From: Elusimicrobiaceae bacterium
GTDB taxonomy: Bacteria > Elusimicrobiota > Elusimicrobia > Elusimicrobiales > Elusimicrobiaceae
Direction of reading: 5' to 3'
DNA: 45,334 nt
Assembly (NCBI GenBank): GCA_028700325.1
Contig: JAQVSV010000012.1
Span: 1 to 45,334, forward strand
Part shown: one piece after another, positions 1 through 11,503 of the stretch
Position numbering within the stretch: position 1 is the first letter of the stretch
Layout: the number at the start of each line of letters is the position of its first letter
The notes under the pieces: model-generated
The model's database searches: none
What the model was told of the DNA's origin: nothing
The model's input: only the letters and a program-made list of their open reading frames with translations
Program-made: the position numbers and the translations under genes

Positions 1-246
1 CGCGAGCCGCGCTATCCCGCGCCGCGGCTGCTGATTGCGCGGGCTCGGCGCGCGCAGGCGGAGCGGGAGCATAATCTGCCGCTGCTGCTTGCGGCGGCGG
101 TTTCCTATGAGCGCGCACTGGAACTGAACCCCTATCATATTCTCGCTTATGACGAACTGGCCGGCATTTACCGCATGACCGGCAACGGCCGTGCGCTGGC
201 CGGGCTTGCCGCGCGGCGCGCGGGTTATGTAACGTGGACGAGATGA
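1..246 (+). CDS. C-terminal end of a TPR-like protein (partial)
   Basis: An open frame runs from the first base to a TGA at 244-246 and gives about 81 residues; the start lies outside the window. The segment is helical and alanine/leucine-rich. One stretch (Y-E-R-A-L-E-L-N-P-Y, then A-Y-D-E-L-A-G-I-Y-R) matches the A and B helices of a tetratricopeptide repeat, so this is probably the end of a TPR scaffold protein. Its stop overlaps the ATG of the next gene (ATGA, 243-246), so the two are probably translationally coupled. The next gene's product also ends in TPR-like helices. Function beyond a protein-protein interaction module cannot be given. Confidence 0.6.
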   Translation, partial: REPRYPAPRLLIARARRAQAEREHNLPLLLAAAVSYERALELNPYHILAYDELAGIYRMTGNGRALAGLAARRAGYVTWTR

Positions 247-2036
247 CAGAATTTCGGAACGGTTCACCGGGTGAAACGGCGCGGGTTTGGCCCGCGCCGT
301 TAAAACGCGTCATGCGGAGCATGGCGCGGCTCCGGCCGGGCCGTACCTCCGGCCCGGGCTGGTTCATTATCTGCTGGTGGGTTGCGCTTGCCGCCACCGG
401 CGGAGGGTTTTCCGGCAGCGTGTCAGCTTCCGGGTTCATGGGCGGGCTGCCGTGGCGCTCTCTCTGGTGGTATGCGCTGGCCGGCGGGCTGTGGTGTGCC
501 GCGCTTGGCGGACTGATACGGACGCCGGATCTTGAAACCATTCTGCGGCGGCCGGCTTTTCCGCTGTTTGCCGGATGGACCGGCCTTGCCGCGCTGTTTT
601 CGCCGGAGCCGTTTCTGTCTGTCGAGCAGGCCGCGCTTGTTGTTACTGGCGGGCTGGTTTATTTTTCCGCGGCGGTTTCGTTTGACGAGGCTGACCGCGA
701 GGCGTTTTTCAAAACACTTGTCTGCGCCGCGTTTGTCTGCGCCGCGCTGGTGCTGTGCGCGGGGCTGATAACGGGTCAGGCGTTCAGTAGCTGCGGGTTT
801 CTTTTCCCGCCCGGCGTCAACTATACCGCCGGGCTTGTGGCGGCGGGCGCGGCGGCCGCGTTTTCGATGCTGTGCGATCCCGGCTATGATATCCGGTACA
901 GGCGGGCCATGTGGATTTTCTGGGCGTTCATGACGGCGATGATCGTGCTGATGCGAAGCCGCGGCGCGCTGGCGGGCGAGCTGGCGGCGGTCATGATGGT
1001 GCTGGCTGTACGCGGGCGGTACCGGGTTCTGGCGGGGTTTGTGCTGGCGGGGCTTGCCGCTTTGGTTGTTATGCCGGGCGGCTGGCTGGGCTATCTGATC
1101 AAGGCGGACGACGCGTTCGCGTTCTCGCGCCCCGAGATCTGGAAAACCGCGCTTTCGGCGGCGCTAGACAACCCGCTGTTCGGGCTCGGGCCGGGCCGGT
1201 TCGAGCGGTATTTCCTTCTGCATCAGTTTCCTTCTTTTGACGGGTTTGTCTATTACGGACGCTATACCGGGCTGGCGCACTGCCAGCCGCTGCAGGTCGC
1301 GGCGGAGACGGGCGTGGCCGGCGCGGTCTTTTATTTGTGTTTTATCGCCGGCTCCTTTTTCCGCACCGTCCGGCTGGCGCAGCCGCAGATAAAAACGCTC
1401 GCGGCGGCGGCCGCGCTGTTTGCGGCGTCGCTGGTTTCGGAAACGTTGTTCCTGCCGGTCAATTTCATGCTGTTCATGCTGCTGCTGGGCGTGTGCGGGC
1501 CGCTGGGGCAGGCTGCACCGGAATCTGCCGGAAAAGCCGCGCGCGCCGTTCTTGCCCTTTTCGCCGCTTTGTGGGTTGCGGGTGCGGCGTGCGGGGTTTT
1601 TCGTATTCGCGCGGCCGGATCGGAAGATCCCGGCATTCTGGCCCGCGCCGCCGTGGTCTATCCGTATGACGCGCAGCTTTGGGCTTTGCGCGCTGCTTCT
1701 GCCGCGGCGGAAGGGCCCGGCAGCCTGTGCCGGGCGCGGGCGTTTATGGAACGCGCGGCGGAGCTGTACCCCACCAATGCGGTGTATCTGTACCGGCTGG
1801 CGGGTTTTGAGGCGGCGTCAGGCGACGTCGCCGCCGCGCGCGGCACCCTGCTCCGCGCCGCGCGGCTGGAGCCCAACTCGCCCGCGCTGAACGCCATGCT
1901 CGCGAAAACCGAGCTTGCGCTGGGCGACGCGCCTGCCGGGCGCGCGGCTCTGAAAAAGGCCGCGCTGAACGCGGCCCGGTTCGGCGGACTGAAACCGCGC
2001 GGCGGGTACGCCCGGATCCTGCTCGGCGGGAAATAA
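243..2036 (+). CDS. O-antigen ligase/polymerase family membrane protein with C-terminal TPR-like region
   Basis: The product is about 597 residues with many hydrophobic segments over roughly residues 45-460, a typical Wzy/WaaL-type polytopic inner-membrane protein. Around residues 309-321 is N-P-L-F-G-L-G-P-G-R-F, the G-x-G-x-x-x-F signature of the Wzy_C (O-antigen ligase) domain. A large periplasmic loop with aromatic residues follows, as usual for the family. Residues about 470-590 form alanine-rich helical pairs (A-E-L-Y-P-T-N-A-V-Y-L-Y; A-R-L-E-P-N-S-P-A-L-N-A) resembling TPRs, a common extension. Such proteins join or polymerise lipid-linked glycans on the periplasmic face. I prefer ATG 243, which overlaps the upstream stop; a GTG at 234 is an alternative. 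Substrate is unknown. Confidence 0.82.
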   Translation: MTEFRNGSPGETARVWPAPLKRVMRSMARLRPGRTSGPGWFIICWWVALAATGGGFSGSVSASGFMGGLPWRSLWWYALAGGLWCAALGGLIRTPDLETILRRPAFPLFAGWTGLAALFSPEPFLSVEQAALVVTGGLVYFSAAVSFDEADREAFFKTLVCAAFVCAALVLCAGLITGQAFSSCGFLFPPGVNYTAGLVAAGAAAAFSMLCDPGYDIRYRRAMWIFWAFMTAMIVLMRSRGALAGELAAVMMVLAVRGRYRVLAGFVLAGLAALVVMPGGWLGYLIKADDAFAFSRPEIWKTALSAALDNPLFGLGPGRFERYFLLHQFPSFDGFVYYGRYTGLAHCQPLQVAAETGVAGAVFYLCFIAGSFFRTVRLAQPQIKTLAAAAALFAASLVSETLFLPVNFMLFMLLLGVCGPLGQAAPESAGKAARAVLALFAALWVAGAACGVFRIRAAGSEDPGILARAAVVYPYDAQLWALRAASAAAEGPGSLCRARAFMERAAELYPTNAVYLYRLAGFEAASGDVAAARGTLLRAARLEPNSPALNAMLAKTELALGDAPAGRAALKKAALNAARFGGLKPRGGYARILLGGK

Positions 2037-2072
2037 TGCGCCGCGCGGCTGTATGCGGCTGTTAAAATATGG

Positions 2073-2078
2073 AATAAT
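2073..2078 (+). promoter_or_regulatory. Extended -10 box six bases before the flippase-like gene
   Basis: AATAAT preceded by TGG forms an extended -10 (TG-N-AATAAT). It ends six bases before ATG 2085, so transcription would begin at about the start codon. There is no clear -35 and no Shine-Dalgarno, so a leaderless message is possible. This is inference from spacing only. Confidence 0.4.
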
Positions 2079-2084
2079 CTAACT

Positions 2085-3080
2085 ATGAAAAAACAGCTTT
2101 CCATTGCGGTCGGATTTCTTTTAAGCGCGGGGCTTCTGTTTCTGGTTTTGCGGCAGCTGGACTATAAAATGGTGGCGCAGGCGTATGCCCATGTGAAAAT
2201 GTGGCATGTGCTGGTGCTGGCGCTGGCGGTGATGGCCGATCTGGCGGTGCGGGGCCTGAGGTGGAAACTGCTGGTGTCGCCTGTGGTGGACGCGCCCGCG
2301 TTCACCATGATCAAGCTGGAAACGATCGGGCTGGCCATGAACAACGTCCTGCCGCTGCGGCTGGGCGAGCTGGCGCGCACCACGATAGGGGCAGGCGTGC
2401 TGAAAATCCCGTTCGTGACGCTGCTTTCGACTATCGTGGTCGAACGCGCTCTCGACACAATTTCTCTTGGCGTGATTTTTGTGCTGGCCGCGCGGTTCGC
2501 GTCGGGCCTTGAACTGGTTCAGCGCTATGGCGCGGCCGTGTGGGTTCTGCTTGGAGCAATGCTTGCGGGGCTTGCCGCGCTGGTGTTTATGGACGTGCTG
2601 ATCGAGCGCAACACCGTGGTGCGCGGACTGGCCGGCCGGTTCCCCCGGCTCGGCGGGCTCGCGCGCAGGATCGCGGTTGGCGCGGAGGCGCTGCGCAAGC
2701 CCCGGCTGGCCGCGCTTATTCTGTTTCTGGGGTTCGGGCTGTGGGCGGTGAACGCGTTCGGTTACTACTGGGGTGCGAAAGCGATGGGCATAGAGCCGGC
2801 GGTCGGCTACGGGCGCGCGATGCTGGTGCTGTGCACGTCGGCGATTGCGGTGTCGGTGCCGGCGATGCCGGGTTATTTCGGCACGTTCGAGCTGGCGATC
2901 CAGCGCATCATGATGGCGTGGGGCGTGGACAAGGATCTGTCGTTTGCCTACGCCGCGTTCATGCACATAAACATTTATATCGTGATGACGCTGCTGGGTG
3001 TCATCTTCCTGTATCAGACGGGGCATTCGCTCGGCGGAGTGTGGAAACGGCTTTCCGGGCGCGAGGCTGATTCCCAATGA
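2085..3080 (+). CDS. Flippase-like integral membrane protein (LPG_synthase_TM / UPF0104 family)
   Basis: 331 residues with about eight hydrophobic segments and a short basic C-terminus. The order of conserved elements fits the lysylphosphatidylglycerol-synthase transmembrane family (YbhN/AglD-like): an N-terminal helix ending L-R-Q-L-D-Y, R-G-L-R-W-K-L-L in the second segment, N-N-V-L-P-L-R-L-G-E-L-A-R near residues 85-97, E-R-A-L-D, and P-A-M-P-G-Y-F-G-T-F-E near residue 260. Members of this family lie in cell-envelope glycan or glycolipid loci and are thought to move or modify lipid-linked intermediates; the reaction is not settled for most. The gene lies between a polymerase and a glycosyltransferase and overlaps the latter by four bases, which supports an envelope-glycan role. 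Confidence 0.8.
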   Translation: MKKQLSIAVGFLLSAGLLFLVLRQLDYKMVAQAYAHVKMWHVLVLALAVMADLAVRGLRWKLLVSPVVDAPAFTMIKLETIGLAMNNVLPLRLGELARTTIGAGVLKIPFVTLLSTIVVERALDTISLGVIFVLAARFASGLELVQRYGAAVWVLLGAMLAGLAALVFMDVLIERNTVVRGLAGRFPRLGGLARRIAVGAEALRKPRLAALILFLGFGLWAVNAFGYYWGAKAMGIEPAVGYGRAMLVLCTSAIAVSVPAMPGYFGTFELAIQRIMMAWGVDKDLSFAYAAFMHINIYIVMTLLGVIFLYQTGHSLGGVWKRLSGREADSQ

Positions 3081-4270
3081 GCGCGGAAGCCGGAGCGCAG
3101 GATTACCGCGACATCTCCGCCGTGGTGGTGAGCGCGAGTTTATGGCCGCATATCGGCGGCGCGGAGCGGCAGGCGCTTGAGCAGGCGCGCTATCTGGCCG
3201 CGCACGGGGTGCCGGTGCGCATACTCACCCGCCGCCTGCCCGGCACGCTGAAAAAAGAAAAGGTGCGCGGGGTTGACGTGCTGCGGCTGCCCGCGTTGGG
3301 CACGGCCGGTTTCATCAATTCGCTTTCGTTCATGTTTTCGCTGTTGTGGTGGCTGGTGCGGCGGAGCGGCGAGTATGAGGTGATTCATGTGCATTTCGCG
3401 TCGTCGCCGGTTCTGCCGGCGTGTCTGGCGGGCCGCCTGCTGGGCAAGAAGGTGCTTGCCAAAATAGGCGGCGGGGTGGAGGTGGGCGAAATTCCCGCTT
3501 CGATGAAAACCGTGCAGGGCCGCCTCAAGCTGTGGGCGCTGCGGCGGTTCAGGCCGCAGTTTCTGATAGTGAACAGGGATATTCTGCCCGACATGCGCAA
3601 AGCCGGGCTGGATACCGAAACCGCGCTCTATTTTCCCAACGCGGTTGACACCGACGCCTTCACTCCGGCCGAGCCGGACGAAAAAGCGCGCCTGCGCCGG
3701 GAGCTGGGCCTGTCCGCCGGGCCGGTTTTTATTTTCACCGGCCGGTTCGCCGCCGAAAAACGGCTTGACTGGCTGGCCCGCGCGTGGGGCCGGGCGGTGA
3801 GCGAGGCGGGGCCGGACTGCAGGCCGGCGCTGCTGCTGGTGGGAGAGGGCGAGAAACGCCCGCTGATAGAGTCCGCGGCGCGCGATAACGGCGCGCTTGA
3901 TAAAACTCTTTTCCTGACCGGCCGGCGCGACAACGTGCTGGACTATTACCGCGCGGCGGACGTGTTTGTGCTTACCTCGATGTCGGAGGGGCTGTCGAAT
4001 TCGATGCTGGAGGCGATGGCGTGCGGGCTGCCGGTCGTGGCTTCCGCGCTCGCCGGCGCGATGGACGCCGTGCGGGACGGGCATAACGGGTTCCTGTTCA
4101 GGCAGGACGACGAAGCCGCGCTGCGCGCCATTCTGGTCCGGCTTATGAAAGAGCCGGAGCTGGCGCGCCGCGGCGGCGCGGCGGCGCGGACGGTCGCCGT
4201 AGAGCGGTTTCCGATGTCCGCGCTGGGTCCGAAACTTATCAGGCTGTATAAAGAAGCGGCGGGGAGCTAG
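3077..4270 (+). CDS. Glycosyltransferase family 4 (GT-B fold)
   Basis: 397 residues, the usual size for a GT4 enzyme. The N-terminal Rossmann half begins after a short leader with V-V-V-S-A-S-L-W-P-H-I-G-G-A-E-R, including the G-G-x-E-R donor/acceptor loop of GT4. The C-terminal half has F-T-G-R-F-A-A-E-K-R (about 215-225), L-L-L-V-G-E-G-E-K, and the E-x7-E nucleotide-sugar signature in S-E-G-L-S-N-S-M-L-E-A-M followed by G-L-P-V-V-A-S. It should transfer a sugar from a nucleotide donor to a lipid-linked or glycan acceptor at the inner face of the membrane. Its ATG overlaps the stop of the flippase-like gene (ATGA at 3077-3080), so the two are probably coupled. Donor and acceptor cannot be read from sequence. 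Confidence 0.88.
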   Translation: MSAEAGAQDYRDISAVVVSASLWPHIGGAERQALEQARYLAAHGVPVRILTRRLPGTLKKEKVRGVDVLRLPALGTAGFINSLSFMFSLLWWLVRRSGEYEVIHVHFASSPVLPACLAGRLLGKKVLAKIGGGVEVGEIPASMKTVQGRLKLWALRRFRPQFLIVNRDILPDMRKAGLDTETALYFPNAVDTDAFTPAEPDEKARLRRELGLSAGPVFIFTGRFAAEKRLDWLARAWGRAVSEAGPDCRPALLLVGEGEKRPLIESAARDNGALDKTLFLTGRRDNVLDYYRAADVFVLTSMSEGLSNSMLEAMACGLPVVASALAGAMDAVRDGHNGFLFRQDDEAALRAILVRLMKEPELARRGGAAARTVAVERFPMSALGPKLIRLYKEAAGS

Positions 4271-4272
4271 CC

Positions 4273-6192
4273 ATGTGCGGGATTTACGGAATTTTCAATT
4301 ACGGATCCGGCCAGCCGGTCGGCGCGGAAACGCTCGACGGGATGGGCCGCGCCATGCTGCACCGCGGGCCGGACGACTCGGGCTCGTTCACCGACGGCGG
4401 ACTCGGCATCGGGATGCGGCGGCTTTCGATCATAGACCTGTCCACCGGCCACCAGCCGCTTTCCAACGAGGACGGCTCGCTCTGGATCGTGTTCAACGGC
4501 GAAATATATAATTTCCATGAACTGCGTGACGCGCTGGTTAAACAGGGCCACAAATTCCGCACCCAGACCGACACAGAAGCGATCGTGCACCTGTACGAGC
4601 AATACGGGAAAAACTGCGTTGACCACCTGCGCGGGATGTTTGCGTTCGCCATCTGGGACAAGACCCGCAAAACCCTGTTCGCCGCGCGCGACCGGATCGG
4701 CAAAAAACCGTTTCTGTATTCCGATTGCGGCGGGCGGTTCGTGTTCGCGTCGGAATTTAAAGCGCTGTTCGCGGCGGGCGGAGTGCCGGGCGAAACGGAC
4801 CCGGGGGCGATTGACCTGTTTCTTTCGCTCCAGTACATACCGAGCCCCCAGACCGTTTACCGCCATGTGCGAAAACTGCCGCCCGCGCACCGGCTGCTGC
4901 TCGAAAACGGCCGGCTGACTATAGAACCTTACTGGGATCTGCCGCTTGACGCCGAACCGCTGAAGGCGCCGGCGGAAGAACTGAAGGAAATGATTGTGAG
5001 CGAGCTGCGTGAGTCGGTGCGGCTGCGGATGATTGCGGACGTGCCGCTCGGGGCGTTTCTGTCCGGCGGGGTGGACTCGTCGGTTATAGTAGCGCTCATG
5101 AGCGAACTGAGCGACCGGCCGGTGAAAACCTTTTCGATCGGGTTCGATGTCGCCGAGTACACCGAAACCCGTTACGCCAGAATGGTGGCCGACAGGTACG
5201 GCTGCGAACACCGGGAATTCACCGTCAAGCCCGATATGGCGGGCATTCTGCCGAAGCTGGTGTCGCATTACGGGGAGCCGTACGCCGACCCTTCCGCCCT
5301 GCCGTCTTATTATGTGGCGCATGAAACGCGCAAGCATGTCACCGTCGCGCTCAACGGCGACGGCGGCGACGAGAACTTTGCCGGCTACCTGCGCTATCTG
5401 GCGATGAATCTGGGGCATTACTGGGATTATCTGCCCCAGCCTTTGCGCCGGGCGGCGGCAGCCGCCGCGGAATTCCTGCCCGAGCATAACGCGCCCAAAA
5501 GCATTTTCTGGCGCGGCAAGCGGTTCCTGCGTTCGACCGTGTTTTCCGATTTCAAAAGGCGGCACCTGAAAATGCTCTGCTATTTCTCGGAAGACGAAAA
5601 AGCCGGCCTGTACAGCGATAAATTCAAAGCACTTCTGTCCGGCGGAACCGGCGGCCCGCAGGGCTATATAGACGGGTTTTACCGGACCGCGCAGGCGGCC
5701 GATTTCATCAACCGGATGCTGTATGTGGACATGAAGTCCTACCTGCCCGAATGCCTGATGACCAAAATTGATATCGCCACGATGGCCAATTCGCTGGAGG
5801 GCAGGTCACCCCTGCTCGACCACAAGTTCATGGAGCTGGTTTTCCGCATACCCGGCAAATACAAACTGCATAACGTCACCGGCAGCAAGTGGCTGCTTAA
5901 AGAGGCTTTCAGGGATAAACTGCCGCCCGCGATAACCCGGCGCGGCAAGATGGGGTTCGGCATTCCGCTGGGCCCGTGGTTCCGGGGCGAACTGAAAAAG
6001 TTCTGGGAGGAACACTGCCTGAGTTCCGAAGCCTTGAACCGGGGTTATTTCAGGCCTGAAACCGTGCAACGCTACTGGGACGAGCACCAGAGCGGCAAAC
6101 GCGACCACGGGTACCGCCTGTGGGCGCTATTGATGCTGGAACTGTGGCATGAGGACGCCCGGCTTGTCATTGGCGGCGGTAAAATAGTTTAA
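4273..6192 (+). CDS. asnB: Asparagine synthetase (glutamine-hydrolysing), first copy
   Basis: 639 residues with the two-domain layout of class B asparagine synthetase. It starts M-C-G-I, giving the Cys2 nucleophile of the class II glutamine amidotransferase domain, followed by H-R-G-P-D-D and F-N-G-E-I-Y-N. The synthetase domain has the ATP-pyrophosphatase loop S-G-G-V-D-S-S near residue 264, G-D-G-G-D-E near 364, and S-L-E-G-R-S-P-L-L-D-H further on. The reaction is aspartate + ATP + glutamine to asparagine, or amidation of another acceptor. A GGGGAG site precedes ATG 4273 at good spacing, two bases after the glycosyltransferase stop. Paralogues embedded in polysaccharide loci may amidate sugars or peptides rather than serve amino-acid supply; which applies here is unknown. 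A second copy lies at 16919. Confidence 0.92.
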   Translation: MCGIYGIFNYGSGQPVGAETLDGMGRAMLHRGPDDSGSFTDGGLGIGMRRLSIIDLSTGHQPLSNEDGSLWIVFNGEIYNFHELRDALVKQGHKFRTQTDTEAIVHLYEQYGKNCVDHLRGMFAFAIWDKTRKTLFAARDRIGKKPFLYSDCGGRFVFASEFKALFAAGGVPGETDPGAIDLFLSLQYIPSPQTVYRHVRKLPPAHRLLLENGRLTIEPYWDLPLDAEPLKAPAEELKEMIVSELRESVRLRMIADVPLGAFLSGGVDSSVIVALMSELSDRPVKTFSIGFDVAEYTETRYARMVADRYGCEHREFTVKPDMAGILPKLVSHYGEPYADPSALPSYYVAHETRKHVTVALNGDGGDENFAGYLRYLAMNLGHYWDYLPQPLRRAAAAAAEFLPEHNAPKSIFWRGKRFLRSTVFSDFKRRHLKMLCYFSEDEKAGLYSDKFKALLSGGTGGPQGYIDGFYRTAQAADFINRMLYVDMKSYLPECLMTKIDIATMANSLEGRSPLLDHKFMELVFRIPGKYKLHNVTGSKWLLKEAFRDKLPPAITRRGKMGFGIPLGPWFRGELKKFWEEHCLSSEALNRGYFRPETVQRYWDEHQSGKRDHGYRLWALLMLELWHEDARLVIGGGKIV

Positions 6193-6260
6193 TGTGTTTA
6201 TAGAGGCTCCGCTTAACGGGGCCGCCGGCGTGTCTGCTGCGCCGCGATCAAGGATTTTCC
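6193..6260 (+). other. Short intergenic gap before secA with a small stem-loop
   Basis: A 7-bp hairpin (6206-6224, one G-U pair, loop cttaa) sits between asnB and secA without a following T tract, so it is not a convincing terminator. An AAGGA site starting near 6249 gives secA a normal ribosome-binding site. Confidence 0.3.
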
Positions 6261-8906
<2,646 letters not shown>

Positions 8907-8947
8907 CGGGGCTTATGCCCCCGGCGCGGCCGCAGAATCAGGAAGAA

Positions 8948-10558
8948 ATGACTTCTGTAACGCACGCCGGCACCAGCAAGGTGCCGGCGTTTTATTTAGA
9001 CAGGCGGCAGCTCGCCTGCGCGGTGTCCGCAGCCGCGCTGGGCGTTCTGGCGTATCCGAAAGCGGGGATCAGCCTGTTCGGCTGGCTTATGTGCGCGCCT
9101 CTCGGCATGGGCGCGCTGCGCTGCCGCGGCGCGCTTAACGCCGCGTTTTACGGCTGGCTGGGCGGGTTTGTTTTTTATGCGGGCCTGCTGTACTGGCTGG
9201 CGCCGACCTGTGTCGCCGGCGGCCTTAATCCGGCGCTTGCCGCGCTGGCGCTTGTGTGTCTTGCCGCGTTGCTCGCCATCGAATGGCTGGTTTTTTCGGC
9301 TGCGCTGTACCGGTTTAAAAACAGCGGCGCCTGGTTTGCGCTCGCGGCGGCGCTGTGCTGGGTCTGCATGGAATGGGTCAAGCAGCTGGCGGCTCGGCAT
9401 GCGGTATGGTTTCCGTGGTTCATGCTGGGGTACACCCAGTACAAAAACCCGGCGGTTTTGCAGACTGCGGCTTTCACGGGCGTGTACGGCGTCAGTTTCC
9501 TGCTCGCGTTTTTCGGGTTCGGCGCGGGGTTTGTTTTTACGCGGGGCCGCCAGTGGCGCAGGGCCGCGCTGGTTTCGTTTCTGCCCGCTCTGGTACTGGG
9601 CGTCGTGGTATGGTGCGCCGGTGTTGCGCGGCTGAAACACGCGCCGCCGCAGGGTGATTCGGTGCCCACCCCGGCCGCACTGCCCGACAGCGATCCGGCT
9701 TATGAAGCGCCCATTTACAATGTGGCGGTTTTGCAGCCCAATATCGAGCAGTACCGCAAATGGGACGCGCAGTTTGAAGCGTTCATCTATAACCGCCTCT
9801 CCGCCCAGATTGAACTGCTAAGCCGGGCGCGGCCCGTGGCGCTTGAATTTGTGCTGTGGCCGGAAAGCGCGGTGCCGGGTTATATTGAAACGGCGCGGTA
9901 CGGCGGGCTGGTTGCGGCCGCCGCCAGGAAAACCGGGGCCGCGCAGATTCTCGGCGCGCCGTCGTCCGCGCGCGGGCGGACGGTGTCGGCTTTCCTGTTT
10001 GACAAAACCGGCGCGCAGGCCGGCGCGTACGACAAGCGCAAACTGGTTCCGTTCGGCGAATACGTGCCGCTGCGCGGCTTGCTGGGAAGATTCGCCGGCG
10101 TGCTCAATCAGCTGGGCGAGTTCGAGCCGGGCGCAAAGAACCAGCCGCTGATGAAAACCGAACACGCGGCTATTGGCGCGGGGATCTGTTACGAGGCTAT
10201 TTTTCCTTATTTATGGCGCGAGCGCGCGGCTCGCGGCGCGCAGGTTTTTGTCAGCATGACCAACGACGGCTGGTATCTGAAAACCGCCGGGCCGTACCAG
10301 CATTTCGCGGCGAACGTGCTGCGCGCGGTGGAAAACGGCGTGCCGCTGGTGCGCGCGGCCAATACCGGCATCTCCGGCGGGATTGACCGCTGGGGGCGCA
10401 TTGTCGTCGCTTCGGATCTGGATTCCTGCAATGTGCTGATCGTGCCCGTGCGCGCGGCGCGGCGCACACCGTACGCAAAAGCGGGGGACTGGTTTGCCGC
10501 GTTATGCGCATTTCTGCTGTGCGCCGGCGCGTGGCGGCTGGGGACGGCGAAAAAATGA
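8948..10558 (+). CDS. lnt: Apolipoprotein N-acyltransferase
   Basis: About 536 residues from ATG 8948, which has an AGGA site five bases upstream; an in-frame ATG at 8915 has none. The N-terminal part has about six to eight hydrophobic helices. The C-terminal nitrilase-like domain begins at V-A-V-L-Q-P-N-I-E-Q and keeps the catalytic triad: Glu in L-W-P-E-S-A-V-P-G, Lys in Y-D-K-R-K-L-V-P-F-G-E-Y-V-P-L, and Cys in G-I-C-Y-E-A-I-F-P. It transfers an acyl chain from phospholipid to the amino-terminal cysteine of lipoproteins in the inner membrane, which implies a diderm envelope. Two lipoprotein-like proteins occur in this window (20418, 30585 minus). A terminator-like hairpin (8965-8997) falls in its first codons, so a GTG start at 8981 or 9023 is possible. 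Confidence 0.94.
   Translation: MTSVTHAGTSKVPAFYLDRRQLACAVSAAALGVLAYPKAGISLFGWLMCAPLGMGALRCRGALNAAFYGWLGGFVFYAGLLYWLAPTCVAGGLNPALAALALVCLAALLAIEWLVFSAALYRFKNSGAWFALAAALCWVCMEWVKQLAARHAVWFPWFMLGYTQYKNPAVLQTAAFTGVYGVSFLLAFFGFGAGFVFTRGRQWRRAALVSFLPALVLGVVVWCAGVARLKHAPPQGDSVPTPAALPDSDPAYEAPIYNVAVLQPNIEQYRKWDAQFEAFIYNRLSAQIELLSRARPVALEFVLWPESAVPGYIETARYGGLVAAAARKTGAAQILGAPSSARGRTVSAFLFDKTGAQAGAYDKRKLVPFGEYVPLRGLLGRFAGVLNQLGEFEPGAKNQPLMKTEHAAIGAGICYEAIFPYLWRERAARGAQVFVSMTNDGWYLKTAGPYQHFAANVLRAVENGVPLVRAANTGISGGIDRWGRIVVASDLDSCNVLIVPVRAARRTPYAKAGDWFAALCAFLLCAGAWRLGTAKK
8965..8997 (+). terminator. Terminator-like hairpin downstream of secA, overlapping the 5' end of lnt
   Basis: A perfect 10-bp stem (8965-8974 pairing with 8980-8989, loop agcaa) is followed by TTTTATTT (8990-8997). 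This has the form of an intrinsic terminator 58 bases after the secA stop. It lies inside the first codons of the lnt frame if lnt starts at ATG 8948. Either lnt begins further downstream, or the hairpin attenuates secA-lnt read-through. Confidence 0.65.
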
Positions 10559-11454
10559 AAATAGTCGTCAGTCCGCGTTATACGGCGGCGGTGCCGGGCC
10601 ACAATTTCATAAACGCCAAGTTTTACCAGACCGCGCTTGAGCTTGCGGCGCGCGGCGTTATTTCGGCCGATATGATTATCGAGCCGGACCTGCCCGACCG
10701 GGAAACCCTTTTGCTGGCCCACTCGCCGGACTGGACTGACCGGGTTTTGAACAACGCGCTCACCGCTGAAGAGATCGCCGCGGCCGAACACCCGTTCACG
10801 CCGGAAATTTCAAGCGCGCATCAGCTGGCCTGCACGGGCGGAGTGCTGGCCGCGGGGCTGGCGCTTAAAGCGGGGCTGGGCCTGCATTGCGGGGGCGGCG
10901 GCCACCACGCGGGTTTTTCGCGGGGCGGCGGGTACTGTTTTTTAAACGATATCGCCGTGGCGGTCAACTGGGCGCGCCGGCGCGGCGGGATCAGAAAAGC
11001 CGCCGTGATTGATCTGGACGCGCATCAGGGCGACGGAACCGCCGGGATTTTTTCCGCCGAGCCCGACGTCTTCACGTTTTCCATGCATAACGGGAACATT
11101 TTCCCACAGCCGCCGGTTCCGGGCGATCTGGATATCCCGCTCGAACCCGGCACGGGTGGCGCGGAGTATCTGGCGAAACTCGAGCCCGCGCTGGAACGGG
11201 TTTTCGAGTCCGGTCCGGAATTCGTGATGTATCTCGCCGGAGCCGATTGTTTCAGGGACGACCGGCTGGGCGGGCTGGCGCTCTCCGCAGAGGAGCTGCG
11301 GCGGCGCGACGAGTTGGTGTTTTCGGCCTGCTTAAAGCGCGGAATTCCGGTCGCGGTCGCGCTTGGCGGCGGCTACGCGCGGAATCCGGGCGACACCGTG
11401 CGCCTGCACGCCAACACGCTGGAAGCGGGGCTGGCGGTTTACGGATTTTTGTGA
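10555..11454 (+). CDS. Histone deacetylase-family amidohydrolase (class IV/HDAC11-like)
   Basis: 299 residues, the size of a single arginase/deacetylase-fold domain. Zinc and catalytic elements are present: G-G-G-G-H-H-A-G-F (tandem His near residues 105-106), Y-C-F-L-N-D-I-A, the ligand motif [12 protein letters not shown] (Asp-x-His), [13 protein letters not shown] (third ligand Asp) and the C-terminal G-G-G-Y loop. The L-D-A-H-Q-G-D/N-G form is typical of class IV deacetylases. Bacterial members deacetylate small amides, polyamines or acyl-lysine; the substrate here is not evident. Its ATG (10555) overlaps the lnt stop (10556-10558), so the two are translationally coupled, which is an unusual pairing. 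An in-frame ATG at 10504 lies inside lnt and is less likely. Confidence 0.88.
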   Translation: MKIVVSPRYTAAVPGHNFINAKFYQTALELAARGVISADMIIEPDLPDRETLLLAHSPDWTDRVLNNALTAEEIAAAEHPFTPEISSAHQLACTGGVLAAGLALKAGLGLHCGGGGHHAGFSRGGGYCFLNDIAVAVNWARRRGGIRKAAVIDLDAHQGDGTAGIFSAEPDVFTFSMHNGNIFPQPPVPGDLDIPLEPGTGGAEYLAKLEPALERVFESGPEFVMYLAGADCFRDDRLGGLALSAEELRRRDELVFSACLKRGIPVAVALGGGYARNPGDTVRLHANTLEAGLAVYGFL

Positions 11455-11503
11455 CCGGGCGGGCCGCATCTCATTTAAAAATCATCTTCTAACGGAGCAA
11501 CCG

